In this document: piece after piece, positions 26,552 through 34,816 of the stretch
Layout of the letters: each line of letters opens with the position of its first letter
How positions within the stretch are numbered: position 1 is the first letter of the stretch
Assembly: GCF_052119585.1 (NCBI RefSeq)
Contig: NZ_JBGQOJ010000009.1
Coordinates: 62,001-126,000, forward strand
From: JBGQOJ01 sp052119585
GTDB lineage: Bacteria; Pseudomonadota; Alphaproteobacteria; Rhodobacterales; Rhodobacteraceae
Reading direction: 5' to 3'
DNA length: 64,000 nucleotides
The notes under the pieces: model-generated
The model's database searches: none
Seen by the model: the letters and a program-made list of their open reading frames with translations, nothing else
What the model was told of the DNA's origin: nothing
Position numbers and translations under genes: made by a program

Positions 26552-26976
26552 GCCCCAATCTCGTCGTGCTCGGTGAGACATTCCGCATGGTCTCGAAGGA
26601 CCTCCAGAACCTTGCACTCCGCAACGCTGTCACCGTTGCACTCGGCGACCATGCGTTTCAATTCCTTCTTAAGCGCTTGCAGACGCTTGATCCGCTGTTC
26701 GACTTGGTGGAGTTGCCGACGCGCGATCGAATCCGCCCCCGCGCAGGATTGGGACGGGTTGTCCGAGAGGTCCAGCAGCTCCCGGATGGAGTCGAGCGAA
26801 AATCCGAGCTGGCGTGAGTGCCGGATGAAAGCCAGCCGGTCGAGGTCCTTTTCAAAGTAACGGCGCTGGCCGCCTGCGGTCCTTCCGGCCTCGTTCATCA
26901 AACCGATTTCTTCGTAGTAGCGGATCGTCTGAACCTTGGTTCCGGTTCTCCGCGAGAGTGTTCCAATTGCCAGCAT
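26548..26976 (-). CDS. MerR-family divalent-metal sensor (ZntR/CadR-like)
   Basis: The protein has 142 residues. The HTH is at the N-terminus (IGTLSRRTGTKVQTIRYYEE), then a wing (RRYFEKDLDRLAFIRHSRQL) and a dimerisation helix. A Cys occupies the position diagnostic for divalent metal (SQSCAGAD; CueR has Ser there), and the metal loop has Cys pairs (ECNGDSVAECKVL, then HAECLTEHD). This points to Zn, Cd or Pb rather than Cu(I). The Cys in the HTH typical of PbrR is absent. Six matching 19-base-spacer promoters in this window are its likely targets. It is divergent from the SCO operon. Confidence 0.92.
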   Translation of the reverse strand: MLAIGTLSRRTGTKVQTIRYYEEIGLMNEAGRTAGGQRRYFEKDLDRLAFIRHSRQLGFSLDSIRELLDLSDNPSQSCAGADSIARRQLHQVEQRIKRLQALKKELKRMVAECNGDSVAECKVLEVLRDHAECLTEHDEIGA

Positions 26977-26992
26977 GTGCGATCCTTCAATC

Positions 26993-27023
26993 TACAAAGA
27001 CTGTAGCTTACTGAAGAGACAAC
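26993..27023 (-). promoter_or_regulatory. Autoregulatory MerR box and promoter of the merR gene
   Basis: The dyad CTACAAAGACTGTAG (26993-27007) matches the regulon operator. On the minus strand, a normal-spaced promoter TTGTCT (27023-27018), 18 bases, TTTGTA (26999-26994) overlaps the dyad. Binding would therefore block the regulator's own transcription rather than activate it. Confidence 0.5.
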
Positions 27024-27086
27024 TCCATTGAAAAGACAAAGGTTTCACTTTGGCGTGACTTCGGACAACAAAAAGTAACTTTTCGC

Positions 27087-27117
27087 TTGAACCTCTATCT
27101 GCTGTAGCTTGTATCCC
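27087..27117 (+). promoter_or_regulatory. MerR-type promoter for the SCO-Dsb-PCuAC-M23-LspA-Lnt operon
   Basis: TTGAAC (27087-27092), 19-base spacer with CTCTATCTGCTGTAG, TATCCC (27112-27117). It is 38 bases before the SCO gene. No other promoter is visible before the long run of overlapping genes downstream, so this site probably drives all of them. Confidence 0.8.
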
Positions 27118-27154
27118 GCGCACAGACAAACTGAACAGGTGGGTAGCGCAAGCA

Positions 27155-27763
27155 ATGAAGAAGGTCCGGATAGTTCTCTGGTCGGCAGTGGTTGTCGCTG
27201 CGGCGGTGTCAGCCACGCTTTGGATGACTGAACGCAATCAGGGACCGGTCGCCGCGCGTGTTGATCCTGAGGCCGAGAGTTTCACTGCGGATTTTGAGCT
27301 GACGGACCATACCGGTATGGTGCAGACCGACGAGGATTTCCGAGGGCGCTGGATGCTCGTCTTTTTCGGATTTGCGAACTGCCCCGACGTGTGTCCCATG
27401 GGGCTCGCAACCATCGCGGACGTCATGGACGAGCTCGGCACCCAAGGTTCCGCCGTCCAGCCCCTGTTCATCACGGTCGACCCTGAAAGGGATACGCCAA
27501 GCGCTCTGGCCAACTACGTTCCCCAGTTTGGTCAGGGAATCCTTGGGTTGAGCGGACCGCCGGACCAAATCGAACGCACTGCCGAGACCTTCAAGATCTA
27601 CTACCAGAAGATCGAGGAAGCCTCGGCGCCCGACGGCTATACGATGGGGCATACGTCGTCCTTCCTTCTCTTCGATCCGGAAGGCGAATTTGTCCGCATC
27701 TACGAATACGACGAGGAACCCAGACTGATCGTTACTGATCTTCGCGAAAGGATCGGCGCGTGA
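27155..27763 (+). CDS. SCO1/SenC-family copper chaperone/thioredoxin-fold protein
   Basis: The protein has 202 residues with an N-terminal membrane anchor (about 6-23). The copper ligands are in place: Cys76 and Cys80 in NCPDVCP, and His166 in YTMGHTSS. SCO proteins bind Cu and work as thiol-disulfide reductases for cytochrome oxidase assembly on the periplasmic side. First of three SCO homologues in the window. Its stop overlaps the DsbB start (GTGA). Confidence 0.92.
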   Translation: MKKVRIVLWSAVVVAAAVSATLWMTERNQGPVAARVDPEAESFTADFELTDHTGMVQTDEDFRGRWMLVFFGFANCPDVCPMGLATIADVMDELGTQGSAVQPLFITVDPERDTPSALANYVPQFGQGILGLSGPPDQIERTAETFKIYYQKIEEASAPDGYTMGHTSSFLLFDPEGEFVRIYEYDEEPRLIVTDLRERIGA

Positions 27764-28203
27764 CAGCTGGCCCAGACGCAACGCCACGCGCCGCGAGCCC
27801 GGTAGCTTTCCTCTTCGCGGCATGGTTCGTCGCCTTGTCCGCGTCGCTTGCCGTGCTCTTCATCGGAGAGGTTCTGGGGCAGACCCCCTGCAATCTGTGC
27901 TGGTTCCAGCGTGCCTTCATGTTCCCGCTCGCGGTCATCCTCGGGGTGGCGGCTTGGCGCGCCGACCTCTCGATCTGGCGCTATGCCGCGCCGCTCGCGG
28001 TTCTGGGTGGTGCCGTCGCCCTTTACCATTCCCTGCTTTACGCAGGGATCGTGCCGGCGCCGATCGTCCCCTGCACGGCGTCCGGGCCATCCTGCACCGA
28101 TGACGCGATGCTGATCCTTGGCCTGCCAATCCCTCTGCTCTCCCTGCTGACGTTCGGGGCGATCCTTGTCCTTCTCATTCAACTTCGACGGATTTCAACA
28201 TGA
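27760..28203 (+). CDS. dsbB: DsbB-family disulfide-generating membrane protein
   Basis: The protein has 147 residues with four membrane segments. Cys44 and Cys47 (PCNLCWFQR) form the quinone-linked pair, and Cys105 and Cys112 the second periplasmic pair. It reoxidises DsbA-type proteins with electrons passing to quinone. Start is a GTG overlapping the SCO stop by four bases. The following DsbA-like gene overlaps its end by four bases, so the oxidase and its partner are made together. Confidence 0.92.
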   Translation: MTAGPDATPRAASPVAFLFAAWFVALSASLAVLFIGEVLGQTPCNLCWFQRAFMFPLAVILGVAAWRADLSIWRYAAPLAVLGGAVALYHSLLYAGIVPAPIVPCTASGPSCTDDAMLILGLPIPLLSLLTFGAILVLLIQLRRIST

Positions 28204-28862
28204 ACCGAAAGACTCTTCTGCTCGCGATACTCACTCTGGTACTGGCCGTTTTCGTGGCTGGTGCCTGGTTCGTATCGCGCCCCGATCCGACCCCGGTGGC
28301 GACAGCCGCTCCGCTGGAACAACAGGATCGTCTTGTTCGGTCCTATTCTCCCATACTCGGGCGCGAGGATGCGCCAGTGACCATCGTGGAGTTCTTCGAC
28401 CCAGCCTGCGAGGCCTGCCGCGCCTTCCATCCCATCGTGAAGCAGATACTGGCGCAATACCCCGACGATGTGCGCGTCGTCATGCGCTACACGCCGTTCC
28501 ACGGCGATGGGTCCGAGCTGGCAATCAAGGTGCTGGAAGCGGCTCGGTTGCAGGACGTTTTTGTTCCCGTGCTGGAAGCGCTGCTTGAAAATCAGCCCGC
28601 CTGGGCCTCTCACGGCGCTCCGGCAGCTGAGCGCATCATGGAGATCGCCGGAGCGGCGGGCTTGGACACAGACGCCGCCGCAAATCAGATCATGTCACCC
28701 AGCATCGTCGGCGTCCTCAATCAGGACCGGGCCGACGTCGAAGCTGTCGGAATTCAGGGCACACCGACGTTCTTCGTCAACGGTAAGCCTTTGCCAGAGT
28801 TCGGTGCGGAGCAGCTCTTGTCGCTCGTCCAAGCCGAAGTCGAGGCTGCGGCAACAAACTAG
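28200..28862 (+). CDS. DsbA-family thiol oxidoreductase
   Basis: The protein has 220 residues with an N-terminal membrane anchor or signal (about 5-24). The thioredoxin-like active site is Cys70-Glu-Ala-Cys73 (DPACEACRAFH), and a cis-proline loop is near 187 (GIQGTPTFFVNG). This is the DSBA-like/thioredoxin_4 group that oxidises periplasmic thiols, and it is probably the partner of the overlapping DsbB. The acidic CEAC pair differs from the CPHC of E. coli DsbA, so redox properties may differ. Confidence 0.9.
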   Translation: MNRKTLLLAILTLVLAVFVAGAWFVSRPDPTPVATAAPLEQQDRLVRSYSPILGREDAPVTIVEFFDPACEACRAFHPIVKQILAQYPDDVRVVMRYTPFHGDGSELAIKVLEAARLQDVFVPVLEALLENQPAWASHGAPAAERIMEIAGAAGLDTDAAANQIMSPSIVGVLNQDRADVEAVGIQGTPTFFVNGKPLPEFGAEQLLSLVQAEVEAAATN

Positions 28863-28881
28863 AACGAACAGGAGACCCAAC

Positions 28882-29364
28882 GTGTTCAAAACCTTCGCAA
28901 AGGCAATCCAGAGCCTGTCTGTCGCTCTTCTGATGGGCTTGCCAATGGCATCCTCAGCGCAGCAGTTGTCAGAGAACGCATCGATTGTGGTCGAGAGACC
29001 CTGGGCGCGCGCGAGCCTTGGAATGTCGCGGCCCGGCGGGGCCTATCTGACCGTTCGGAACGAGGGCAGCGATCAGATCTCCCTTATCGGTCTTCGCGCG
29101 GAGATCTCCGGCATGGCTTCGATCCACGAAACCAGAACCAATTCTGACGGCGTCAGCAGCATGGCTCCGGCGGACGATATCGTGATCCCGCCCGGGGGTA
29201 TGTTCGCCCTTGAACCCGGCGGATATCACGCCATGCTGATGCAACTGCAATCTCCGCTCGTCGAGGGGGAGACCTTTCCGCTGACCCTGCTCTTTTCCGA
29301 TGGAACAGAGCTTGAAATCACCGTCCCGGTCCTTGGCATCGGCGCACGCGGCCCCGAAGGCTGA
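28882..29364 (+). CDS. PCuAC-family periplasmic copper chaperone
   Basis: The protein has 160 residues starting at a GTG (28882) with AGGAG 7 bases upstream. Signal peptide about 1-26. The copper site H-x11-M...H-x-M is complete: His82, Met94, His116 and Met118. PCuAC passes Cu(I) to the Cu-A or Cu-B sites of cytochrome oxidase together with SCO. It is flanked by two SCO genes. A longer open frame upstream is out of character. Confidence 0.9.
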   Translation: MFKTFAKAIQSLSVALLMGLPMASSAQQLSENASIVVERPWARASLGMSRPGGAYLTVRNEGSDQISLIGLRAEISGMASIHETRTNSDGVSSMAPADDIVIPPGGMFALEPGGYHAMLMQLQSPLVEGETFPLTLLFSDGTELEITVPVLGIGARGPEG

Positions 29365-29372
29365 TCCGGCTG

Positions 29373-29996
29373 ATGATGAGGGTGGCCAAAATCGCAGCGA
29401 TCGGAGCGGCGGCGGTCTTTGCCGCCCTGTTTGTCGGCTGGTGGCAGGTAGATGGGCCTGGCGCTGACTCCGCGCCGGGCAAGCGGTCTCTACCGCTGAC
29501 TGCTATGGAATTCAGCCTGACGGATCAGGATGGTCGCGATGTCGGCCCGGAAACCCTCATCGGCGAGCCGAGTCTGGTCTTCTTCGGATTCACCTACTGC
29601 CCCGACGTTTGCCCGACGACCCTTTCGGACATTTCCGGATGGCTCGACGAGATTGGGCCGGACGCCGAAGACCTGAATACCGTTTTCATCACCGTAGATC
29701 CGGACCGCGACACGGTCGAGACCATGGCCGAGTATGTCTCGTATTTCCATCCGCAGATACAAGGATGGACGGGCTTGCCAGACCAGATCGCGGCCATCGC
29801 CGATGGTTTCCGTGCCACCTATGAGAAGGTTGAGGGCGAAAACGGCGAATATACGATGAACCACACGGCGGGTGTTTTCCTGTTCGATGCGACAGGTCGC
29901 TTCGTCACCACCATCGACTATCACGAACCACGCGAATTCGCCGTGCCGAAGATAAGGCGCGCGATGCAGAACAGAACCGAGGGGGCAGAATCTTGA
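29373..29996 (+). CDS. SCO1/SenC-family protein, second copy
   Basis: The protein has 207 residues with an N-terminal anchor (about 6-24). Cys76 and Cys80 lie in YCPDVCPTT, and the distal His is in YTMNHTAGVF. It follows PCuAC by 8 bases and overlaps the M23 peptidase start by four (TTGA). It differs clearly in sequence from the first SCO, so the pair may serve different steps, such as thiol reduction versus metal transfer. Confidence 0.92.
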   Translation: MMRVAKIAAIGAAAVFAALFVGWWQVDGPGADSAPGKRSLPLTAMEFSLTDQDGRDVGPETLIGEPSLVFFGFTYCPDVCPTTLSDISGWLDEIGPDAEDLNTVFITVDPDRDTVETMAEYVSYFHPQIQGWTGLPDQIAAIADGFRATYEKVEGENGEYTMNHTAGVFLFDATGRFVTTIDYHEPREFAVPKIRRAMQNRTEGAES

Positions 29997-31342
29997 AACT
30001 GAGACATATCGTTCTGGGAACGACAATGGCCGCGGCAGCGGTCAGCACGATAGCGAGCCGGGCTTTGATCCTGGAGGCGCCGCCCGAGTACATCTTTTCC
30101 GAGGCTCCGGTAGCCTTGGACAGTCCACCCGAACCTCTCGATGGACCAGGCGTCAACGCATCTGGCGAGACGATGCCGAATATGCTTCCGGCCGCTTTTC
30201 AGCCGCCTGAGTTTCCCGCACTCGAACGGGCCGAGCCAGATAATCTGATGGCGCTTGTTCAGGCCCTCGCCACGCCGCCTTGGGAGGCGACGGTCGAGGC
30301 GGGTGACACATTGGACGTGCTTCTCTCTCTCGCGGACATGGATGCGCAAACACGGACCGAAGTCGCACTGGCACTGACGGTTGAATACGACCTGCGCCGC
30401 CTTCGACCGGGCCATCGTCTCAGCGTCAACTTTCGCCCGGACGGCACGCCATCCGTTGTGACGTTGGCTGTCGATGACGGTGTGCGGATCGAAGTCACCC
30501 TGGACGACACCATTGCGAGTCGGACGGTAACGCCGAGCGCGTTGACAGTCGAGCGTGCGAGCCAGCTGCTGGTAAACGGGTCGATCTACGCTTCGCTGGA
30601 TCGAGCAGGCGTCCCGGCCCGTTTTGCCGTCGATCTCGCACAAATCCTCGGGGAAACGGTCGACTTTCGCAGGGATCTTCAAGGCGGAGAGACCCTGAAT
30701 ATCCTTTGGGGTCAGACCGTCCTTCGCGATGGTTCAGAGGTCGGTCAACCGTCAATCTCCTATGCGGCCCTCGATCTGGCCGACGACCGCTTCGAAATCC
30801 TCTGGTCAGCCGAAGACAGCGGGCGGGCAACGGTCTATTTGAATGGTGAAATCCTGCGGACGGTCGCGCCGCCGGTGGAAGGCGCACGATTGTCGTCGGT
30901 CTTCGGGCAGCGCAAGCATCCGATCTACGGCAATATGCGGATGCACACAGGTGTCGATTATGCCGCCGCTGCGGGGACACCGATAGCAGCGACCGCACCC
31001 GGACGGGTGTCCTTCATCGGATGGCGGAGCGGGTATGGCCGAGTGGTCGAGATCGCGCACGGGTCAGACACAATGACCCGCTATGCGCACCTCAGCGCTG
31101 TGCCGGAGGGTCTGGCCGTCGGAAACCGCGTGGTCGCGGGCGAAACGATTGGCCAGGTCGGTGAGACAGGCACGGCGACAGCTCCGAACCTTCACTACGA
31201 AGTGCGCGTGGACGGCCGACCTATCGATCCGCTCGGGGAGGAATTGCTCGCCTCTGCGGAAAATTTCGACACTGCGGATGCCACTGAAATCCTTGAAGAG
31301 ACGCGCACACGGTTCGCGACCTTTCTTCGCGAAGACACATGA
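29993..31342 (+). CDS. M23-family peptidoglycan endopeptidase
   Basis: The protein has 449 residues starting at a TTG that overlaps the SCO stop. After a signal or anchor segment and a Pro-rich linker comes an OapA/LysM-like region (AGDTLDVLLSLADMD). The C-terminal LytM domain has zinc ligands His318 and Asp322 (RMHTGVDYA) and His401 (NLHYEVRVDG). It cuts peptide crosslinks in the wall. Its place in a metal-inducible redox operon, along with the transpeptidases nearby, fits coordinated wall remodelling. Confidence 0.9.
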   Translation: MKLRHIVLGTTMAAAAVSTIASRALILEAPPEYIFSEAPVALDSPPEPLDGPGVNASGETMPNMLPAAFQPPEFPALERAEPDNLMALVQALATPPWEATVEAGDTLDVLLSLADMDAQTRTEVALALTVEYDLRRLRPGHRLSVNFRPDGTPSVVTLAVDDGVRIEVTLDDTIASRTVTPSALTVERASQLLVNGSIYASLDRAGVPARFAVDLAQILGETVDFRRDLQGGETLNILWGQTVLRDGSEVGQPSISYAALDLADDRFEILWSAEDSGRATVYLNGEILRTVAPPVEGARLSSVFGQRKHPIYGNMRMHTGVDYAAAAGTPIAATAPGRVSFIGWRSGYGRVVEIAHGSDTMTRYAHLSAVPEGLAVGNRVVAGETIGQVGETGTATAPNLHYEVRVDGRPIDPLGEELLASAENFDTADATEILEETRTRFATFLREDT

Positions 31343-31362
31343 CTGATTTGAAAGGAATTCCG

Positions 31363-31815
31363 ATGAAAAACAGGTTTCAAACCTTTGCCGCTGCGACCCT
31401 CATGATTGCTGCCGCGACGGCAGTAACCGCCCAGACCGCTATCCACGTCGGAAAGACGCGCGGCTGCGGTTGTTGCCTTGCCTGGATGGAAAAGCTGTCC
31501 GATGCCGGGTTCGCTCCTGAAGGTGAGAATATGGGCGGGGCGTTGATCCGTCTGAAAATGGATCGCGGTATTCCCGTCGATATGTTCTCCTGTCACACGG
31601 CGACCGTCGAAGGCTACACCATCGAGGGTCACGTTCCGCCAGCCGATATTACTCGACTGCTTGAAGAACGTCCCGATGCCATAGGCCTGGCCGTGCCCGG
31701 CATGCCCATCGGCTCGCCCGGCATGGATTTCGGCGACGATGCCGAAGCCTACGATGTCTTTCTGGTGAAATCCGACGGCTCCACTGAGATCTTTTCGTCC
31801 TATCCGGCGAGTTAA
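31363..31815 (+). CDS. DUF411 metal-binding periplasmic protein
   Basis: The protein has 150 residues. The start at 31363 is preferred because of AAAGGA upstream. An ATG at 31339 overlapping the M23 stop is possible. Signal peptide about 1-24. Conserved Cys motif GCGCC (about 34-38), CHTATVEGYTIEGHVP and PGMPIGSPGM are family signatures. DUF411 proteins occur in copper, silver and other metal islands and are thought to bind soft metals. A second copy lies at 57282-57737. Confidence 0.88.
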   Translation: MKNRFQTFAAATLMIAAATAVTAQTAIHVGKTRGCGCCLAWMEKLSDAGFAPEGENMGGALIRLKMDRGIPVDMFSCHTATVEGYTIEGHVPPADITRLLEERPDAIGLAVPGMPIGSPGMDFGDDAEAYDVFLVKSDGSTEIFSSYPAS

Positions 31816-31816
31816 A

Positions 31817-32608
31817 GTGGAGCAAATCACAACACTCTCACCAGTCGCACTGGGCTTTCTAGGCAGCCTGGCCGCCGGTCTCATGACCGCCGTCGGGGCG
31901 GCGCCCGTGCTTCTCGGCAAGACCCCGTCACGCAAATGGCGCGATATTTCGCTCGGCTTTGCCGCCGGGGTCATGCTTGCCGCGTCTTTCTTTTCTCTCA
32001 TCATACCGGCACTCGACGCAGCGGAGGGCCGATACGGGGATGGCGCGATACCGGCGCTGATCGTCTGTGCTGCGATCCTGATGGGCATGGGCGCGGTCGC
32101 CATGATGAACGAAATGATCCCGCATGAGCATTTCAGCAGCGGGCGCGAAGGCCCGGAGGCGGTCTCGCTGCGCCGTGTCTGGCTCTTCATCATCGCCATC
32201 ACGATCCACAATGCGCCGGAGGGTTTGGCCGTCGGCGTTGCGTTCGGAGCTGATGGTTTTACAGGCGGATTTCCCGTCGCTCTCGGGATCGGATTGCAGA
32301 ATGCGCCTGAAGGGCTGGCTGTTGCAGTCGCCCTACTGGGCGAGCGATACTCGGCGGGCCGTGCGTTCGGCATCGCAGCACTGACCGGACTGGTCGAACC
32401 CGTCACCGGTTTCCTGGGTGCTGCGGTAATTGTCGTGGCAGAACCTCTGCTGCCTTGGGGCTTGGCCTTCGCAGCGGGCGCGATGCTTTACGTCATCAGC
32501 CACGAGATCATCCCCGAAACCCATCGCAGCGGCCACCAGAAGCAGGCGACGACCGGGCTCGCGATCGGGCTCGTCGTCATGCTGTTCCTCGATGTCTGGT
32601 TGGGATGA
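31817..32608 (+). CDS. ZIP-family metal transporter
   Basis: The protein has 263 residues with about eight membrane segments, starting at a GTG one base after the DUF411 stop. The transport-site helices show HNAPEGLAVGV and LQNAPEGLAVAV, and EPVTG and SHEIIPETH later. His is replaced by Gln in the second copy. ZIP proteins usually bring Zn or other divalent ions into the cytoplasm. Presence in a detoxification operon parallels PbrT/ZupT roles, but the direction of benefit is unclear. Confidence 0.88.
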   Translation: MEQITTLSPVALGFLGSLAAGLMTAVGAAPVLLGKTPSRKWRDISLGFAAGVMLAASFFSLIIPALDAAEGRYGDGAIPALIVCAAILMGMGAVAMMNEMIPHEHFSSGREGPEAVSLRRVWLFIIAITIHNAPEGLAVGVAFGADGFTGGFPVALGIGLQNAPEGLAVAVALLGERYSAGRAFGIAALTGLVEPVTGFLGAAVIVVAEPLLPWGLAFAAGAMLYVISHEIIPETHRSGHQKQATTGLAIGLVVMLFLDVWLG

Positions 32609-32611
32609 CGC

Positions 32612-33088
32612 ATGGCAATTCGTTCCATTGGCATTTGCACGGCTGTCGCGGCGCTCGCCGCCGACCAAGCGTCAAAAGCGTTCGTACTTACGAACGCGGA
32701 CACGCTCTCCACGGGCATCCCTGTCTTTCCCGGCTTCAACCTGATCTTCCACCGCAACTACGGCGTGACCTTCGGGTTCTTTCAGAATGTGCCGTGGTGG
32801 GGACTGGCTTTGGTCGCCACCGTCGTCGTCCTGTATCTGGTCGTGTCGCTGATCCGGGCAACGCGGGCAGCCGAGGCGGTTGCCTACGGCATGGTGATCG
32901 GCGGCGCTCTTGGGAATATTGTCGATCGTATTCGCTTTGGAGGGGTGACCGATTTTCTGGATTTCTATCTCGGAACGGCGCATTGGCCAGCGTTCAACCT
33001 TGCGGATGTCTTCGTGGTCTGCGGCGTCGGGATTTTGCTGATCTTCGCGGGGCGCGAAAAGGTCGCTGCGTCCGAAACCTCAAGATAG
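32612..33088 (+). CDS. lspA: Lipoprotein signal peptidase (signal peptidase II)
   Basis: The protein has 158 residues with four membrane segments. Family motifs: AADQASKAF near the N-terminus, GNIVDRIRFGGVTDFLDF and FNLADV, the last two carrying the catalytic Asp pair. It cleaves prolipoproteins at the lipobox Cys. It is an extra copy typical of lead/cadmium resistance clusters (PbrC in Cupriavidus). It lies between ZIP and lnt, so lipoprotein maturation is part of the metal response. Confidence 0.93.
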   Translation: MAIRSIGICTAVAALAADQASKAFVLTNADTLSTGIPVFPGFNLIFHRNYGVTFGFFQNVPWWGLALVATVVVLYLVVSLIRATRAAEAVAYGMVIGGALGNIVDRIRFGGVTDFLDFYLGTAHWPAFNLADVFVVCGVGILLIFAGREKVAASETSR

Positions 33089-33094
33089 ATCTCG

Positions 33095-34627
33095 GTGATT
33101 TCAATCGGCATCACTGTTCTCCGCATTTCCAGAATGTCAGGTATCATCCTCACATTCTGTGCATTCGGTCTCGGCGCTTTGGCGGTTCTCGCTCTGCCAC
33201 CATTCTCGATGCCGGTGCTTTTGCCCGTCGCGTTTGGCGCGCTGTATCTCCTCACGGTCGGAGAGAGCCGCATGCGGGCCGGACTTGCCGGATGGGCGTT
33301 CGGCGTGGGCTTCTTCCTGTTCGGATTGTCCTGGATCGCGGAGAGCTTTTTCGTCGACGCGGAGCGGTTCGGCTGGATGGCCGTTCCTGCGGTGGCTGGA
33401 CTGGCCGCCGGCCTTGCGCTGTTCCCGGCGGCGGCAATGGCAGCGTTCGCATGGAGCAGGACGAAAGGTGTCTCCGGCGCATTGATCTTCGCGGTCTGCT
33501 GGTCGGTTTCTGAATGGCTGCGCGGCACCATGCTGACAGGCTTCCCCTGGAACCTGATTGCCTATGCATGGGCCGACTACGATATTCCACGCCAAATGGC
33601 CGCATGGGTTGGCAGCTACGGACTTGGCCTCCTCACAGTTCTGCTGTCGGTCCTGCCCGTAACGCTCCTCATGCGGAATCGTCGGCAAAATGCGTTCGCC
33701 GCATTTGTTTTCATGTCGGTGGTGGGGGGTGCCGGAACCCTCGGTACGGTTCGCCTTATGGCCACCACACCGCCAACAGACACAACCGTCAGGATCGTTC
33801 AGGGAAACATTCCTCAGACGGAGAAATGGGACCCCGCGTTCCGCGACCGGAACATATCCCGCTATCTGGACCTGTCTGCGCAGTCTGGGAGCTTCGACGT
33901 CCTTCTCTGGCCTGAAAGTGCATTTCCCGGTTATCTTGATGAGAATCCTGAAATGTTGGATCAAATTGCCGAACGTCTGCCTGAGGGCCGTGTTCTTCTG
34001 ACCGGTGCGCAGACGCGCGAGTCGGCCGGCACTGGCACACGCTACAGAAATTCGATCCTCGCGGTCGATCAGACCGGACGGATCGTCACGAGATACGCCA
34101 AGCATCATCTCGTGCCGTTCGGGGAATACGTACCCCTGCGGGGTTTTCTTCCGCTCCAGCGACTGACCGCAGGGCTTGGGGACTTCACTCCCGGTCCCGG
34201 CCCTCAGACCGTTGAGCTACCCGGTTTATCTCCGGTCGGCCTTTCGATCTGCTACGAGGCGATTTTTCCGGGACGTGTCGTAGACGCCGCTTCGCGTCCG
34301 GACTGGATATTCAACGCCACCAATGACGCTTGGTTCGGTGCGTCTCTCGGTCCCCGGCAACATCTGGCCTCTGCCAGGATGCGCGCGGTCGAAGAGGGGC
34401 TGCCGATGGTTCGCGCGGCCAACACGGGCATTTCAGCAGTTATCGATGGGTACGGCCGGATCGTCGCCCGCCTCGGGCTGGATGAGACCGGCGTGCTGGA
34501 CGCCCGCTTGCCAGCTGCGCTCCCGGCCACGCCATTCGCGAAATGCGGGCAGATGATGTTCCTGCTCGTTTTGGCAGCGTGCATCGCGGGTGCCATTGGA
34601 TTGACTGTCGGAAAGGAAAACGCGTAA
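33095..34627 (+). CDS. lnt: Apolipoprotein N-acyltransferase
   Basis: The protein has about 510 residues. About six membrane segments are followed by a nitrilase-type domain with Glu274 (LLWPESAFPG), a Lys in AKHHLVPFGEYVP and Cys386 (SICYEAIFPG). It adds the third acyl chain to lipoproteins. Start is given as the GTG at 33095. An ATG at 33134 would also give a family-like N-terminus and neither has a strong binding site. It pairs with lspA and its stop overlaps the next tiny gene (TAATG). Confidence 0.92.
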   Translation: MISIGITVLRISRMSGIILTFCAFGLGALAVLALPPFSMPVLLPVAFGALYLLTVGESRMRAGLAGWAFGVGFFLFGLSWIAESFFVDAERFGWMAVPAVAGLAAGLALFPAAAMAAFAWSRTKGVSGALIFAVCWSVSEWLRGTMLTGFPWNLIAYAWADYDIPRQMAAWVGSYGLGLLTVLLSVLPVTLLMRNRRQNAFAAFVFMSVVGGAGTLGTVRLMATTPPTDTTVRIVQGNIPQTEKWDPAFRDRNISRYLDLSAQSGSFDVLLWPESAFPGYLDENPEMLDQIAERLPEGRVLLTGAQTRESAGTGTRYRNSILAVDQTGRIVTRYAKHHLVPFGEYVPLRGFLPLQRLTAGLGDFTPGPGPQTVELPGLSPVGLSICYEAIFPGRVVDAASRPDWIFNATNDAWFGASLGPRQHLASARMRAVEEGLPMVRAANTGISAVIDGYGRIVARLGLDETGVLDARLPAALPATPFAKCGQMMFLLVLAACIAGAIGLTVGKENA

Positions 34628-34791
34628 TGATCGTAGTCTTTGGAGCAGTGGCGGGAGCCGCATGGGGCGGATATCTCGCCAAGAAGCGTGGCGGCAACAG
34701 GCTGGACATCGCCCAGTACGCGGCAAGTTCCGCGATCGCATTCGGACTCCTGGCGTTGTTCGCCTCGATCGTTCTTGCACGGGTTCTATGA
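34627..34791 (+). CDS. Tiny two-helix membrane protein after lnt
   Basis: The protein has 54 residues, starting at the ATG that shares a base with the lnt stop. There are two hydrophobic stretches (IVVFGAVAGAAWGGYLA and ASSAIAFGLLALFASIVLA) with a basic loop between (KKRGGNRLD). It is probably a small membrane subunit co-translated with Lnt. I do not recognise the family. Confidence 0.6.
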   Translation: MIVVFGAVAGAAWGGYLAKKRGGNRLDIAQYAASSAIAFGLLALFASIVLARVL

Positions 34792-34816
34792 ACCGCCGTC
34801 CAAGGCCGGATAGGCG

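Noticed and set aside
31195..32406. 403-codon open frame on the minus strand
   Set aside because: It lies opposite the DUF411 and ZIP genes, and its composition (Ser/Ala/Pro/Thr-rich) is that of a shadow frame.
32455..33513. 352-codon plus-strand frame
   Set aside because: Out of frame with ZIP, lspA and lnt, all of which have full family motifs.
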